This document shows positions 1-8,203 of a stretch of 64,000 nucleotides of DNA, piece by piece (within the stretch, counting starts at the first letter, position 1; each line of letters begins with the position of its first letter). The position numbers and the translations under genes are program-made. This stretch comes from Roseateles_E cavernae (GTDB taxonomy: Bacteria > Pseudomonadota > Gammaproteobacteria > Burkholderiales > Burkholderiaceae_C): NCBI RefSeq assembly GCF_040187885.1, contig NZ_JBDPLH010000004.1:248001-312000 (forward strand), given 5' to 3'. The notes below the pieces were generated by a model. That model searched no databases. It had not been told where the DNA came from and worked only from the letters and a program-made list of their open reading frames with translations.

Positions 1-354
1 GTGACCCGCGGCGCGATGGAAGACCAGGAGCTGGGCAAGGTGGCGCCGGCCAGCCTGCAGATCAAGCGCTTCGAGGACAATAACGCGACGGTGGCCGCCT
101 ATGTGGCCGGCCAGACCCAGCTGATCGCGACCAGCGCCTCGGCCGCCGGTCTGATGGCGCAGCGCAACCCGCAGCTGGGTGCCGAGTACAAGCTGCTGCT
201 CAAGGACAGCCCCTGCTTCATCGGCGTGGCCAAGGGCGAGGATGCCTTGCTGGCCAAGGTCAACGAGATCATCGCGGCGGCCAAGAAGGACGGCAGCATC
301 GAGGCCCTGTCCAAGAAGTGGCTGGGCCGTGGCGCCGGTGATCTGCCGCTGTGA
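1..354 (+). CDS. amino acid ABC transporter substrate-binding protein, C-terminal part (5' end outside window)
   Basis: This is the last 117 residues of a periplasmic solute-binding protein (SBP family 3); the open frame runs off the left edge, so the true start is upstream. The visible part has the usual C-terminal lobe of this family: a helix-strand segment ending in an amphipathic helix with the text IEALSKKWLG, where family members commonly read G-x-hh-x-x-h-x-x-K-W-h-G. It would capture a polar amino acid in the periplasm and deliver it to the two permeases downstream. The stop codon TGA overlaps the GTG start of the first permease (GTGA), so the genes are translationally coupled. The exact substrate cannot be read from this fragment. 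Confidence 0.85.
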   Translation: MTRGAMEDQELGKVAPASLQIKRFEDNNATVAAYVAGQTQLIATSASAAGLMAQRNPQLGAEYKLLLKDSPCFIGVAKGEDALLAKVNEIIAAAKKDGSIEALSKKWLGRGAGDLPL

Positions 355-1022
355 TCACATTTGACTTCCTGGCCGTCCTGGCCGAGTGGCGGCTGCTGCT
401 GACCGGGGTGGCCTGGACCCTGGGCCTGACCGCGATCGCGGCGCTGCTGGGCGTGGGTCTGGGCGTGGCCTGCGCCTGGGCGCGGCTGGACGGGCCGGCG
501 CCGCTGCGCTGGCTGGCGACCGGCTATGTGGAGGCGATCCGCAACACGCCCTTCATCGTTCAGCTCTTCTTCGTGTTCTTCGGCCTGCCGGCGATGGGCG
601 TCAAGCTGACGCCGGAGACCGCCTCGGTGATCGCGATGGTGGTCAATCTGGGCGCCTATGCCGGCGAGATCGTGCGCGGTGGCATCGCGTCGACCGCGCG
701 TGGCCAGACCGAGGCCGGGTTGAGCCTGGCGCTGAGCCGGGCCCAGGTCTTCCTCCATGTGCTGCTGCCGCCGGCGCTGCGCCGGGTCTGGCCCTCGATG
801 GTGAGCCAGATCATCATCGTGATGCTGGGCTCGGCCGTCTGCGGCCAGATCGCCACCGAGGAGCTGAGCTACGCCGCCAACCTGATCCAGAGCCGCAACT
901 TCCGCGCCTTCGAGTCCTTCATCGTCGCCACCGCCATCTATCTGCTGCTGGCCATCGCGCTGCGCAGCCTGTTGAACTGGCTGGGGCCGCGCTTTCTGTT
1001 CGGAGGACATCGCCGTGGTTGA
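351..1022 (+). CDS. polar amino acid ABC transporter permease (first subunit)
   Basis: Inner-membrane subunit of a polar amino acid uptake ABC transporter, HisM/GltJ family, 223 residues (usual length 215-250). Five hydrophobic segments are visible. The EAI-RNTPF-QL stretch at about residues 62-74 is the family hallmark, and the EAA-like coupling loop, around the GQTEAGLSLAL text near residue 120, would contact the ATPase. It starts with GTG inside the stop of the binding protein and overlaps the second permease by 8 bases. The two permeases would form the heterodimeric channel. Substrate is not assignable beyond a polar amino acid. Confidence 0.9.
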   Translation: MITFDFLAVLAEWRLLLTGVAWTLGLTAIAALLGVGLGVACAWARLDGPAPLRWLATGYVEAIRNTPFIVQLFFVFFGLPAMGVKLTPETASVIAMVVNLGAYAGEIVRGGIASTARGQTEAGLSLALSRAQVFLHVLLPPALRRVWPSMVSQIIIVMLGSAVCGQIATEELSYAANLIQSRNFRAFESFIVATAIYLLLAIALRSLLNWLGPRFLFGGHRRG

Positions 1023-1668
1023 GTTCAGTCTGTGGGACATCGTCCGCAATCTGCTGATGGCCGTGCGCTGGACCGTCGTGCTGTCGCTGATCGCCTTTGT
1101 CGGCGGCGGCCTGGTGGGCCTGGCGCTGCTGGTGGCGCGCACCGCGCGCTGGCCCGGCGCCCAGGCGCTGGTCGGCGGCTATGTGCAGCTGTTCCAGGGC
1201 ACGCCCTTGCTGATGCAGCTCTTCCTGGCCTATTTCGGCATGGCGCTGCTGGGCTTCGAGACCTCGGTCTGGACGGCGGCCGCGCTGGCGCTGACGCTCT
1301 ATACCAGCGCCTTCCTGGCCGAGATCTGGCAGGGCTGCGTGCGGGCCGTGCCCAAGGGGCAGTGGGAGGCGGCGCAAAGCCTGGCGATGAGCTTTGGCGA
1401 GCAGCTGCGCCACATCGTGCTGCCGCAGGCCGGCCGCATGGCGATCGCGCCGACGGTGGGCTTTCTGGTCCAGGTCATCAAGGGCACGGCGCTGGCCTCG
1501 GTGATCGGCTTTGTCGAGCTGACCAAGGCCGGCACGATGATCAGCAATGCCACCTTCCAGCCCTTTCTGGTCTACAGCTGCGTCGCGCTGATGTACTTCT
1601 CGCTGTGTTTCCCGGTGAGCTTCTATGCCCGCTCGCTGGAGAGGAAATTGAATGTCAACAAGCACTGA
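1015..1668 (+). CDS. polar amino acid ABC transporter permease (second subunit)
   Basis: Second channel subunit, 217 residues, same HisM/GltK family as its neighbour. It carries the matching QGTPLLMQLF motif near residue 61 and a coupling loop with the text KGQWEAAQSLAM near residue 117. The GTG start at 1015 is supported by GGAGGA at 1002-1007. It overlaps the preceding permease by 8 bases and the ATPase gene by 17 bases, a compact operon order of binding protein, permease, permease, ATPase. The two permeases are homologous but clearly diverged, as expected for a heterodimer. Confidence 0.9.
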   Translation: MVEFSLWDIVRNLLMAVRWTVVLSLIAFVGGGLVGLALLVARTARWPGAQALVGGYVQLFQGTPLLMQLFLAYFGMALLGFETSVWTAAALALTLYTSAFLAEIWQGCVRAVPKGQWEAAQSLAMSFGEQLRHIVLPQAGRMAIAPTVGFLVQVIKGTALASVIGFVELTKAGTMISNATFQPFLVYSCVALMYFSLCFPVSFYARSLERKLNVNKH

Positions 1669-2404
1669 TCACACCCCCGCCGCCAGCATCCGCGCGCTGC
1701 GCAAGTCCTACGGCGCCAACGAGGTGCTCAAGGGCATCGATCTGGAGGTCGAGCCCGGCGAGGTGATCGCCATCATCGGCAAGAGCGGCTCGGGCAAGAG
1801 CACGCTGCTGCGCTGTGTCAACGGGCTGGAGGAGTTCCAGCAGGGCGAGCTGCTGGTCGACGGCCTGCCGCTGTTGCATGGCAATGCGCGTGCGATGCGC
1901 GAGCTGCGCCAGCATGTGGGCATGATCTTCCAGAGCTTCAATCTGTTCCCGCACCTCAGCGTGGGCCGCAATGTGATGCTGGCGCCCAGCCTGGTCAAGA
2001 AGCAGGGCACGGCCGAGGGCGAGCGTCAGGCCCGCCAGCTGCTGGAGCGGGTCGGCCTGGCCGAGAAGTTCGATGCCTTCCCGGACCAGCTCTCCGGTGG
2101 CCAGCAGCAGCGTGTCGCGATTGCGCGCGCGCTGGCGATGCAGCCCAGCATCCTCTTGTGCGACGAGATCACCTCGGCGCTGGACCCGGAGCTGGTCGGC
2201 GAGGTGCTGCGCGTGGTCGAGAGCCTGGCGGACGAGGGCATGACTTTGCTGATGGTCACGCACGAGATGAACTTCGCGCGCAAGGTGGCCGATCGCGTGG
2301 TCTTCATGCATGCCGGCCGCATCCACGAGATGGGACCGCCCGAGGCGATCTTCGGCGCACCGCAAACGCCCGAGCTCAAGCAGTTCCTGTCGGCGCTGCA
2401 CTGA
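1652..2404 (+). CDS. polar amino acid ABC transporter ATP-binding protein
   Basis: ATPase of the amino acid uptake system, 250 residues, GlnQ/GltL type. All nucleotide-binding motifs are present: Walker A GKSGSGKST (about residues 43-51), Q-loop in FQSFNLFPHL, signature LSGGQQQR, Walker B ILLCDEITSALD, and the switch histidine in VTHEM. The ATG start overlaps the second permease by 17 bases. It is the last gene of the operon; about 150 bases separate it from the next gene. The family energises import of glutamate, glutamine, aspartate, histidine and related amino acids. Confidence 0.93.
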   Translation: MSTSTDHTPAASIRALRKSYGANEVLKGIDLEVEPGEVIAIIGKSGSGKSTLLRCVNGLEEFQQGELLVDGLPLLHGNARAMRELRQHVGMIFQSFNLFPHLSVGRNVMLAPSLVKKQGTAEGERQARQLLERVGLAEKFDAFPDQLSGGQQQRVAIARALAMQPSILLCDEITSALDPELVGEVLRVVESLADEGMTLLMVTHEMNFARKVADRVVFMHAGRIHEMGPPEAIFGAPQTPELKQFLSALH

Positions 2405-2487
2405 AGCGTTGCGCGGGCGCCGCAGCCGGGCGGCCGGGCTGCGACATTGGTCACGCAAGTGCGGCTTGCGGCGAGTAGCGCCGAGTT

Positions 2488-2504
2488 TGTGACGAGGTGT
2501 CACA
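2488..2504. promoter_or_regulatory. palindrome upstream of the Sia operon
   Basis: TGTGAC, five bases, GTCACA: a perfect 6-base inverted repeat in the 154-base gap between the amino acid ABC transporter and siaA. The half sites match CRP/FNR-type half sites (TGTGA/TCACA), but the spacing between TGTGA and TCACA is 7 rather than the usual 6. It could be an operator for the Sia operon; the regulator is unknown. Confidence 0.3.
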
Positions 2505-2558
2505 GCCATGTGATCTGCTCTGCCTAGCATCCCGGGCTTGTGCTTCTCTGCGCCTGCC

Positions 2559-3797
2559 ATGCCCGACGCCGCTGCCGCCTCCTATCTGCAAGACTGCCGC
2601 CCCAGATTCCGCCAGCCCAGTGCCGGCGATCTGTGCATCGACGTGCCGGCCATCGGCACCGATCAGAACAACGAGCAGGTGATGGAGGTGTTCACCCGGC
2701 ACCGCGAGCTGATGAGCTTGCCGGTGGTGGAGGGCGGTCAGCCGATCGGGCTGATCAACCGCAATATCTTTCTCTCGCAGATGAGCAAGCCCTTTCATCG
2801 GGAGCTCTACAACCGCAAGAGCTGCATCGCCTTCATGGACAAGGAGCCGCTGGTGGTGGACGCCGGCATGGCCATCGAGGAGCTGACCCAGCGCGCGGTG
2901 GCCTTCGGCGAGAAGGCGCTGACCGACGGCTTCATCATCACCCGCGACGGCGTTTTCGCCGGGGTCGGCCAGGGCCTGCCGCTGATGCGCGTGGTCGCCG
3001 ATATGCAGGAGGCGCGCAACCGCCAGATCATGCACAGCATCGAGTACGCCAGCGTGATCCAGCGCTCGATGCTGCGCACCTCGCGCGAGGCCCTGGCCCA
3101 GACCCGGCTGGACGCCGACCTGGTGTGGGAGCCGCGCGATGTGGTGGGCGGCGATTTCTACCAGTTCAGCGCGATGCCCGAGGGCTGGTTCGCGACCGTG
3201 GCCGACTGCACCGGCCACGGCGTGCCCGGTGCCTTCATGACCTTGATCGCCTCGATCACGCTGTCCAAGGCGATCGAGCAGCATGGCCCGCGCGACCCGG
3301 CGCGGCTGCTGGCCAGCGTCAACCGCAGCATCAAGCAGATGCTGGGCCAGATGGACGGCCAGGATGAGACGCCCGGTTCGGACGACGGCATGGACGCGGC
3401 CTGTTTCTGGTTCGACGCCGCCACCCGCAGCCTGCATTTCGCCGGTGCCAAGACCGCGCTGTTCCTGCTGAACCCGGGCCAGGCCGGCGTCGAGATGATC
3501 GATGGCGAGCGCAAGGGCGTCGGCTATGTGGACAGCGATATCGATTTCGCCTGGACCAACCGCTGCGTGCCGCTGCAGCCCGGCAGTCTGGTCTTCGTCA
3601 CCACCGACGGCCTGATCGACCAGATCGGCGGCCCCAAGGCCATCGCCTTCGGCAAGCGCCGCATCCGCGAGCTGCTGCTGGCGCAGCGTGAGCGGCCGAC
3701 CGCCGACATCAACCGTGCGCTGCTGGACGCGCTGCAGGCCTGGCAAGGCCCGCACCACCGCCGCGACGACCTCAGCTTCTTCTGTTTCCGCGTCTAG
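2559..3797 (+). CDS. siaA: SiaA-type PP2C/SpoIIE protein phosphatase with N-terminal CBS pair
   Basis: Serine/threonine phosphatase of the SpoIIE/PP2C class, 412 residues from the ATG at 2559 (a TTG 21 bases upstream is also open). Residues about 25-160 read as two CBS modules (LPVVEGGQPIGLI and DGFIITRDGVFAG repeats). A helical linker follows, then a PP2C domain with RDVVGGDFY and the metal-binding DCTGHGVPGA motif. In Pseudomonas aeruginosa, SiaA dephosphorylates SiaC, which then activates the cyclase SiaD. The three genes that follow match SiaB, SiaC and SiaD in order, so that role is assigned by synteny. Pseudomonas SiaA has a membrane sensor; this one is soluble and CBS-linked, suggesting an intracellular nucleotide signal. 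Confidence 0.85.
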   Translation: MPDAAAASYLQDCRPRFRQPSAGDLCIDVPAIGTDQNNEQVMEVFTRHRELMSLPVVEGGQPIGLINRNIFLSQMSKPFHRELYNRKSCIAFMDKEPLVVDAGMAIEELTQRAVAFGEKALTDGFIITRDGVFAGVGQGLPLMRVVADMQEARNRQIMHSIEYASVIQRSMLRTSREALAQTRLDADLVWEPRDVVGGDFYQFSAMPEGWFATVADCTGHGVPGAFMTLIASITLSKAIEQHGPRDPARLLASVNRSIKQMLGQMDGQDETPGSDDGMDAACFWFDAATRSLHFAGAKTALFLLNPGQAGVEMIDGERKGVGYVDSDIDFAWTNRCVPLQPGSLVFVTTDGLIDQIGGPKAIAFGKRRIRELLLAQRERPTADINRALLDALQAWQGPHHRRDDLSFFCFRV

Positions 3798-3811
3798 GAG
3801 TCCTTGTCATC

Positions 3812-4384
3812 ATGTCTTCCCCCGCTCCCATCGTGCAAGAGTACGGAGCCTTCTTCGACCTGGCGCAGCGCCACCGGGTGATCTTCTACTACGTCGGCTA
3901 CTTCTCGCAGAACATCATCGCGGCGATGGCCGAGGCGGTGAAGCTGCAGCTGGAGGTCAGCGGCGTCGATGGGCCGACACGGCGCAAGCTGTTCTCCTCC
4001 TTCATCGAGATGGCGCAGAACATCATCCACTACTCGGCCGATGCGCTGACCCCCGGCAGCCAGACCGAGCGCGAGCTGCGCCACGGCTCGGTCTGCATCA
4101 GCGAGCGCGACGGGCGCTACCTGCTGCTGTGCGCCAATCCGGTCGAGGCCGGCGTGGCCGAGGCGCTGCGCGAAAAGCTGGAGCGCCTGCGCAGCATGAC
4201 CCTGGACGAGATCAAGAAGGCTTACCGCGACGGCCTGCGCGCCGAGACGCCCGAGGGCAGCAAGGGCGCGGGCATGGGTTTCCTGACCATGGCACGCGAT
4301 GCCAGCGAGCCGCTGGCCTTCAGCATCGAAGCCCTGGACGAGCGGCCCGACACCCTGGTCCTCTCCCTGCGGGCGGTCATCTGA
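3812..4384 (+). CDS. siaB: SiaB family protein kinase
   Basis: 190-residue GHKL-type protein resembling anti-sigma-factor kinases such as SpoIIAB/RsbW. The N-box-like helix IEMAQNIIHYS (around residue 70) and a glycine-rich lid near the end, GSKGAGMGF, are visible. In the SiaABCD system this kinase phosphorylates SiaC and so opposes SiaA. It lies 14 bases after siaA, with a GGAG-like site in the gap, and its TGA shares one base with the ATG proposed for siaC. Assignment rests on both the fold motifs and the four-gene order. Confidence 0.85.
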   Translation: MSSPAPIVQEYGAFFDLAQRHRVIFYYVGYFSQNIIAAMAEAVKLQLEVSGVDGPTRRKLFSSFIEMAQNIIHYSADALTPGSQTERELRHGSVCISERDGRYLLLCANPVEAGVAEALREKLERLRSMTLDEIKKAYRDGLRAETPEGSKGAGMGFLTMARDASEPLAFSIEALDERPDTLVLSLRAVI

Positions 4385-4815
4385 TGTCCGCTCCCATCCC
4401 CCACCACGAGAACCCAGGCATGGAGAACACCCTCTATATCGCCGCCAGCCCCAGCTCGCCCGAGGTGGACTTCCGCTTCGACGAGGGCGTGCTGAGCCTG
4501 CGCGGCGAGTCCTATCCCGAGAACGCGGCCGCCTTCTACGGCGACATCATCCGCCAGCTGCGCGCCTACCTTGGCTCCTGCAAGCAGCGCACCATCACCG
4601 TCAATATCGCGCTGGCCTACTTCAACAGCTCCAGCACCAAGATGCTGTTCAACATCATCGAGGCGCTGGCCGAGGCGGTGGAGGCCGGCGGCAACCGGGT
4701 GACACTGCACTGGTTCCACGACGCCGAGGACGACACCATCCACGAGTTCGGCCAGGAACTGGTCGATGACTTCCCGGCCATCGCGTTCGTGATGCAGCCG
4801 GTGGGCACGGTGTGA
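4384..4815 (+). CDS. siaC: SiaC family regulatory phosphoprotein (DUF1987)
   Basis: Small STAS-like switch protein. The centre reads IALAYFNSSSTKMLFNI, matching the conserved segment that holds the Ser/Thr phosphorylation site in the SiaC family. Unphosphorylated SiaC is known to bind and activate the diguanylate cyclase SiaD. The ATG at 4384 overlaps the siaB stop (TGATG) and gives 143 residues. An internal ATG at 4420 gives 131 residues and aligns better with the roughly 126-residue Pseudomonas protein, so it may be the real start. The stop overlaps the GTG of siaD. Confidence 0.87.
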   Translation: MSAPIPHHENPGMENTLYIAASPSSPEVDFRFDEGVLSLRGESYPENAAAFYGDIIRQLRAYLGSCKQRTITVNIALAYFNSSSTKMLFNIIEALAEAVEAGGNRVTLHWFHDAEDDTIHEFGQELVDDFPAIAFVMQPVGTV

Positions 4816-5585
4816 ACGCGCGTCAGCAGCTGGGCGCGACGACGATGATGTACCGCATGCCGCAGCCCGAGGACGATCTGTTCGAGCTGGAGATCCGCGC
4901 GCTGGCGGCGGCCCGCGATGCCTATGCCGACGAGCGGGCCTGGCACCACCAGGCCCTGGGCGAGCTGATCCTGGCCTACGAGCGGCTGCTGCGCGAGACG
5001 CGCCGGCTGGTGCGCCGCAGCGACCGCGAGGAGCTGGAGATGAACCGGCTCAACCAGCGCCTGCATGAGCTGGCCGGCGAGCTGGAGTACCGCGCCACCC
5101 ACGACTCGCTGACCGGTGTGCTGAACCGCGCGGCCATCATCGAGCGCGCCAACCGCTATCTGACACAGCACGGTGTGGCGCTGATCGTGCTGGACATCGA
5201 CCACTTCAAGCGCGTCAACGACGGCTTCGGCCACCCGACCGGCGATGCGGTGCTGCGCGGCGTGGTCGCCTGCCTGCAGGCCGAGGTGCCGCCCGGTGCC
5301 GATATCGGCCGGGTCGGCGGCGAGGAGTTCACGGTGCTGCTGCGCGACGATGGCTGCGAGGCGGCGGTCGCGCTGGCCGAGCGCCTGCGCCGCAAGGTCG
5401 CCGGCCACGACTTCGGCCTGCCGGGCGGCCATGTGGTGAGCGCCAGTTTCGGCGTGGCCTGCCTGCCGCGCGGCAGCAGCTTCGATGCCGCCTATGGCCA
5501 GGCCGATGAGGCGCTCTACGAGGCCAAGCGCAGCGGCCGCAACCGGGTCGTGAGCGCGAGCGCGATCACGCGGGAGCCGAGCTGA
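4812..5585 (+). CDS. siaD: SiaD-type diguanylate cyclase (GGDEF)
   Basis: 257-residue soluble diguanylate cyclase. The N-terminal 95 residues are charged and helical (probable coiled coil for SiaC binding), and the GGDEF domain carries GGEEF at residues 169-173. The substrate loop LDIDHFKRVNDGFGH is intact, so it should make cyclic di-GMP. The arginine of the RxxD inhibitory site before GGEEF is missing (text PPGAD). It starts with GTG in a four-base overlap with siaC. It ends six bases before the convergent eutC, and no clear hairpin is visible between them. Confidence 0.88.
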   Translation: MNARQQLGATTMMYRMPQPEDDLFELEIRALAAARDAYADERAWHHQALGELILAYERLLRETRRLVRRSDREELEMNRLNQRLHELAGELEYRATHDSLTGVLNRAAIIERANRYLTQHGVALIVLDIDHFKRVNDGFGHPTGDAVLRGVVACLQAEVPPGADIGRVGGEEFTVLLRDDGCEAAVALAERLRRKVAGHDFGLPGGHVVSASFGVACLPRGSSFDAAYGQADEALYEAKRSGRNRVVSASAITREPS

Positions 5586-5591
5586 CGGCCT

Positions 5592-6350
5592 TCATGGCTG
5601 ACCCGCGATCAGCGCCGCCTCGCTATCGTCCTTCAGTGCGATGCCGCTGAGGCCTCGCCGCAGCGAGGCCTGGATCAGCCAGGCCAGGCGCTGAGCTGCC
5701 AGCGCCGGCGCCAGGCCGGCCGGGCGGATATTGCTGACGCAGTTGCGCTGCGCGTCGTGGCGGCCGACCGCCGGCCCATGGGTCAGATAGGCGCCCAGGC
5801 TGTCCGGCGAGCTCAGGCCCGGCCGCTCGCCGATCAGCACCAGCACCAGACTGGCCTGCAGCAGCGCGCCGATCTCGTCGCCCAGCGCGACGCGGGCCTG
5901 CAGGGCCAGCACCGGCGGCGCCATGCTCAGCCGCTGCGCCAGGGCCTCGCGCAGCGCCCGCAGCAGCGGGCGGGCATGGGCTTGCAGCGCCGCCGCCGAC
6001 AGACCATCGCCCAGCACCAGGGCCAGGTCGACCGGCGCGTCGGCCCTTGAATGCAGCACGGCGGCACTGGCCGCGTCGAGCCGGCGGCCCAGATCGGGCC
6101 GGCGCAGATACTCGGCGCGCGTTCCGGCGCGGCTGTGCACGAGCAGCGGCTCGGGCCAGCCATCCTCGACCAGGCCGGCCCTCAGCGCGGCCTCGTCCAG
6201 CGGCAGATGCACCGCATCGCGGGCCTGGGCATGGTCGGCCGCGAAGCGCAGCCAGTCGGCGGTGCGCTGGCTGCCGCCACTGCGGCCCAGCGCGATGCGG
6301 GCCGGCGTGTGGCGGCGCAGCTCGGCCCAGGGATCGTGGTCCTCGCTCAT
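5592..6350 (-). CDS. eutC: ethanolamine ammonia-lyase small subunit
   Basis: Light chain of the adenosylcobalamin-dependent ethanolamine ammonia-lyase, which cleaves ethanolamine to acetaldehyde and ammonia. The 252 residues fit the non-microcompartment type. Family text includes the N-terminal TPARIALGRSG, VLGDGLSAAA in the middle, LIGERPGLSSPDSLGAYLT, and a C-terminal NCVSNIRPAGL. The ATG overlaps the eutB stop by four bases. No shell proteins, reactivase or aldehyde dehydrogenase lie nearby, so this is the simple cytosolic eutBC form. Confidence 0.95.
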   Translation of the reverse strand: MSEDHDPWAELRRHTPARIALGRSGGSQRTADWLRFAADHAQARDAVHLPLDEAALRAGLVEDGWPEPLLVHSRAGTRAEYLRRPDLGRRLDAASAAVLHSRADAPVDLALVLGDGLSAAALQAHARPLLRALREALAQRLSMAPPVLALQARVALGDEIGALLQASLVLVLIGERPGLSSPDSLGAYLTHGPAVGRHDAQRNCVSNIRPAGLAPALAAQRLAWLIQASLRRGLSGIALKDDSEAALIAGQP

Positions 6351-7729
6351 GCCCGGCCCTGCGGCGGCATCAGGCGCGGGTGCGCGGTCGGCGCCAGCAG
6401 CGCGCCGTCGCTGCCGCTGATGCCCATGCGCTGCAGCCAGGCCTCGAACTCCGGCGCGCGCTTGAGCCCGAGCAGGCGGCGCAGGAACAGGGCATCGTGG
6501 AAGGAGCTGCTCTGGTAGTTCAGCATCACATCATCGGCGCCCGGCACGCCCATGATGAAGTTCACACCGGCACTGGCCAGCAGCACCAGCAGATTGTCCA
6601 TATCGTCCTGGTCGGCCTCGGCATGGTTGGTGTAGCAGATGTCGCAGCCCATGGGCAGGCCCAGCAGCTTGCCGCAGCAATGATCCTCCAGGCCGGCGCG
6701 GATGATCTGCTTGCCATCAAACAGGTACTCGGGCCCGATGAAACCGACCACCGTGTTGACCAGGAGCGGCCGGTAGCGCCTCGCCAGCCCGTAGGCGCGG
6801 GTCTCCAGCGTCTGCTGGTCGACGCCGTGATGGGCCGCGGCCGACAGCGCGCTGCCCTGGCCGGTCTCGAAGTACATCAGCTGGTCGCCGACCGTGCCGC
6901 GCGCCAGCGCGCGGGCGGCTGCATGGGCCTCGTCGAGCAGGGCGATGTCGACGCCGAAGCTGCGGTTGCAGGCCTCGCTGCCGCCGATCGACTGGAACAC
7001 CAGATCCACCGGCGCGCCCTGCGCGATCGCCTGCAGCGTGTTGCTGACATGGCTCAGCACACAGCTCTGCGTGGGGATCTGATGGCGCTGGATCAGCTCG
7101 TCGAGCTGGTCCAGCAGCCGGCACAGCGCCGGCACGCTGTCGGCGGCCGGATTGATGCCGATCACCGCGTCGCCGGCGCCATACATCAGCCCGTCGAGGA
7201 TGCTGGCGGCGATGCCGGCGGGGCTGTCGGTCGGGTGGTTGGGCTGCAGCCGCACCGCCAGATGGCCGGGCAGGCCCAGGGTCGAGCGAAAGCGGCTGAC
7301 GACCCGGCAGCGGCTGGCCACCAGGATCAGGTCCTGGTTGCGCATCAGCTTGCTGACCGCCGCGACCATCTCGGGTGTCAGTCCCGGGGCCAGGGCCGTC
7401 AGCACCTCGGGCGTGGCGGCGTCGGACAGCAGCCAGTCGCGCAGGCCGCCGACCGTCAGATGGGCGATGGGGGCCAGCGCGGCCGCGTCGTGGCCGTCGA
7501 TGATCAGCCGGCTCAGCTGATCCTGTTCATAGGGGATCACGGCTTCGCTGAGGAAGCGTGTCAAGGGCAGGTCGGCCAGCGCAAAGCGGGCGGCGACCCG
7601 TTCGCGGGCGCTCTCGGCCGCGATGCCGGCCAGCTGGTCGCCCGAGCGCTCCGGCGAGGCCTTGGCCAGCAGCTCGCGCAGATCGGCGAAGCGGTAGCTG
7701 GCGGTGCCGACCATGGCGCCGTAGGCCAT
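6347..7729 (-). CDS. eutB: ethanolamine ammonia-lyase large subunit
   Basis: Catalytic heavy chain of ethanolamine ammonia-lyase, 460 residues, full length. Recognisable segments include VVSRFRSTLGLPGHLAVRLQ, INPAADSV, YFETGQGS and LPMGCDICYTNHAEADQ near the C-terminus, all in the substrate- and cobalamin-binding TIM barrel. GGAGG lies 8 bases before the ATG. The enzyme requires adenosylcobalamin; a cobalamin-riboswitch uptake operon lies about 24 kb away in this window, though no direct link can be shown. No ethanolamine permease is adjacent. Confidence 0.95.
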   Translation of the reverse strand: MAYGAMVGTASYRFADLRELLAKASPERSGDQLAGIAAESARERVAARFALADLPLTRFLSEAVIPYEQDQLSRLIIDGHDAAALAPIAHLTVGGLRDWLLSDAATPEVLTALAPGLTPEMVAAVSKLMRNQDLILVASRCRVVSRFRSTLGLPGHLAVRLQPNHPTDSPAGIAASILDGLMYGAGDAVIGINPAADSVPALCRLLDQLDELIQRHQIPTQSCVLSHVSNTLQAIAQGAPVDLVFQSIGGSEACNRSFGVDIALLDEAHAAARALARGTVGDQLMYFETGQGSALSAAAHHGVDQQTLETRAYGLARRYRPLLVNTVVGFIGPEYLFDGKQIIRAGLEDHCCGKLLGLPMGCDICYTNHAEADQDDMDNLLVLLASAGVNFIMGVPGADDVMLNYQSSSFHDALFLRRLLGLKRAPEFEAWLQRMGISGSDGALLAPTAHPRLMPPQGRA

Positions 7730-7812
7730 GGTTCAAGCCTCCAGTGGCCCGGAGGCGGCAGGGCGGGGCAACGGGCTGCGCATGCAGCCAGTCTAGCGCC
7801 GCCCTTGTCGCT

Positions 7813-8055
7813 TCAGGACCAGTTGCCGTTGTTGGCGCGGCGCAGCGCGGCCGACAGCTCGGGACGGGTGATCTCGGTGCTCTTGATCAGCTCTTCGATG
7901 GTCTGGCGACCGCGGGCTTCGCCGATGGCGCTCAGGAAGCGCCACACCGCCGATCCGGCCGCGATCAGGCGGGCACCGGAAGCCTGGGCGCTGTGGGCGC
8001 GGGCGACGTCGGACGGCATCACATGAAGCGGCAGGTTGAGGCTGGTGGTGGACAT
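7813..8055 (-). CDS. small uncharacterised protein (80 aa)
   Basis: I do not recognise this protein. The chosen ATG at 8055 has AAGGGA about 6 bases upstream; the open frame extends further to 8166, but that part has lower GC and no ribosome site. The product is basic and probably soluble, with two predicted helices (around RLIAAGSAVWRFLSAI and TIEELIKSTEITRPELSAAL). The second helix pair could be a small helix-turn-helix, but this is only an impression. It lies upstream of eutB in the same direction with an 83-base gap, and is divergent from a LysR gene. Confidence 0.55.
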   Translation of the reverse strand: MSTTSLNLPLHVMPSDVARAHSAQASGARLIAAGSAVWRFLSAIGEARGRQTIEELIKSTEITRPELSAALRRANNGNWS

Positions 8056-8203
8056 GGTGTTTCCCTTCTTGCGTATGGAGGGAGCACAAGCGCTCCGTAT
8101 CCATGGGCCGAATATTGCGGTTTTTACGTAGAAGCCGCCAATTGCGAATCCGAATCGCGGTATCACTGGCGCGAATGGCCTGTGATGGATTTAGCATCCG
8201 GAC

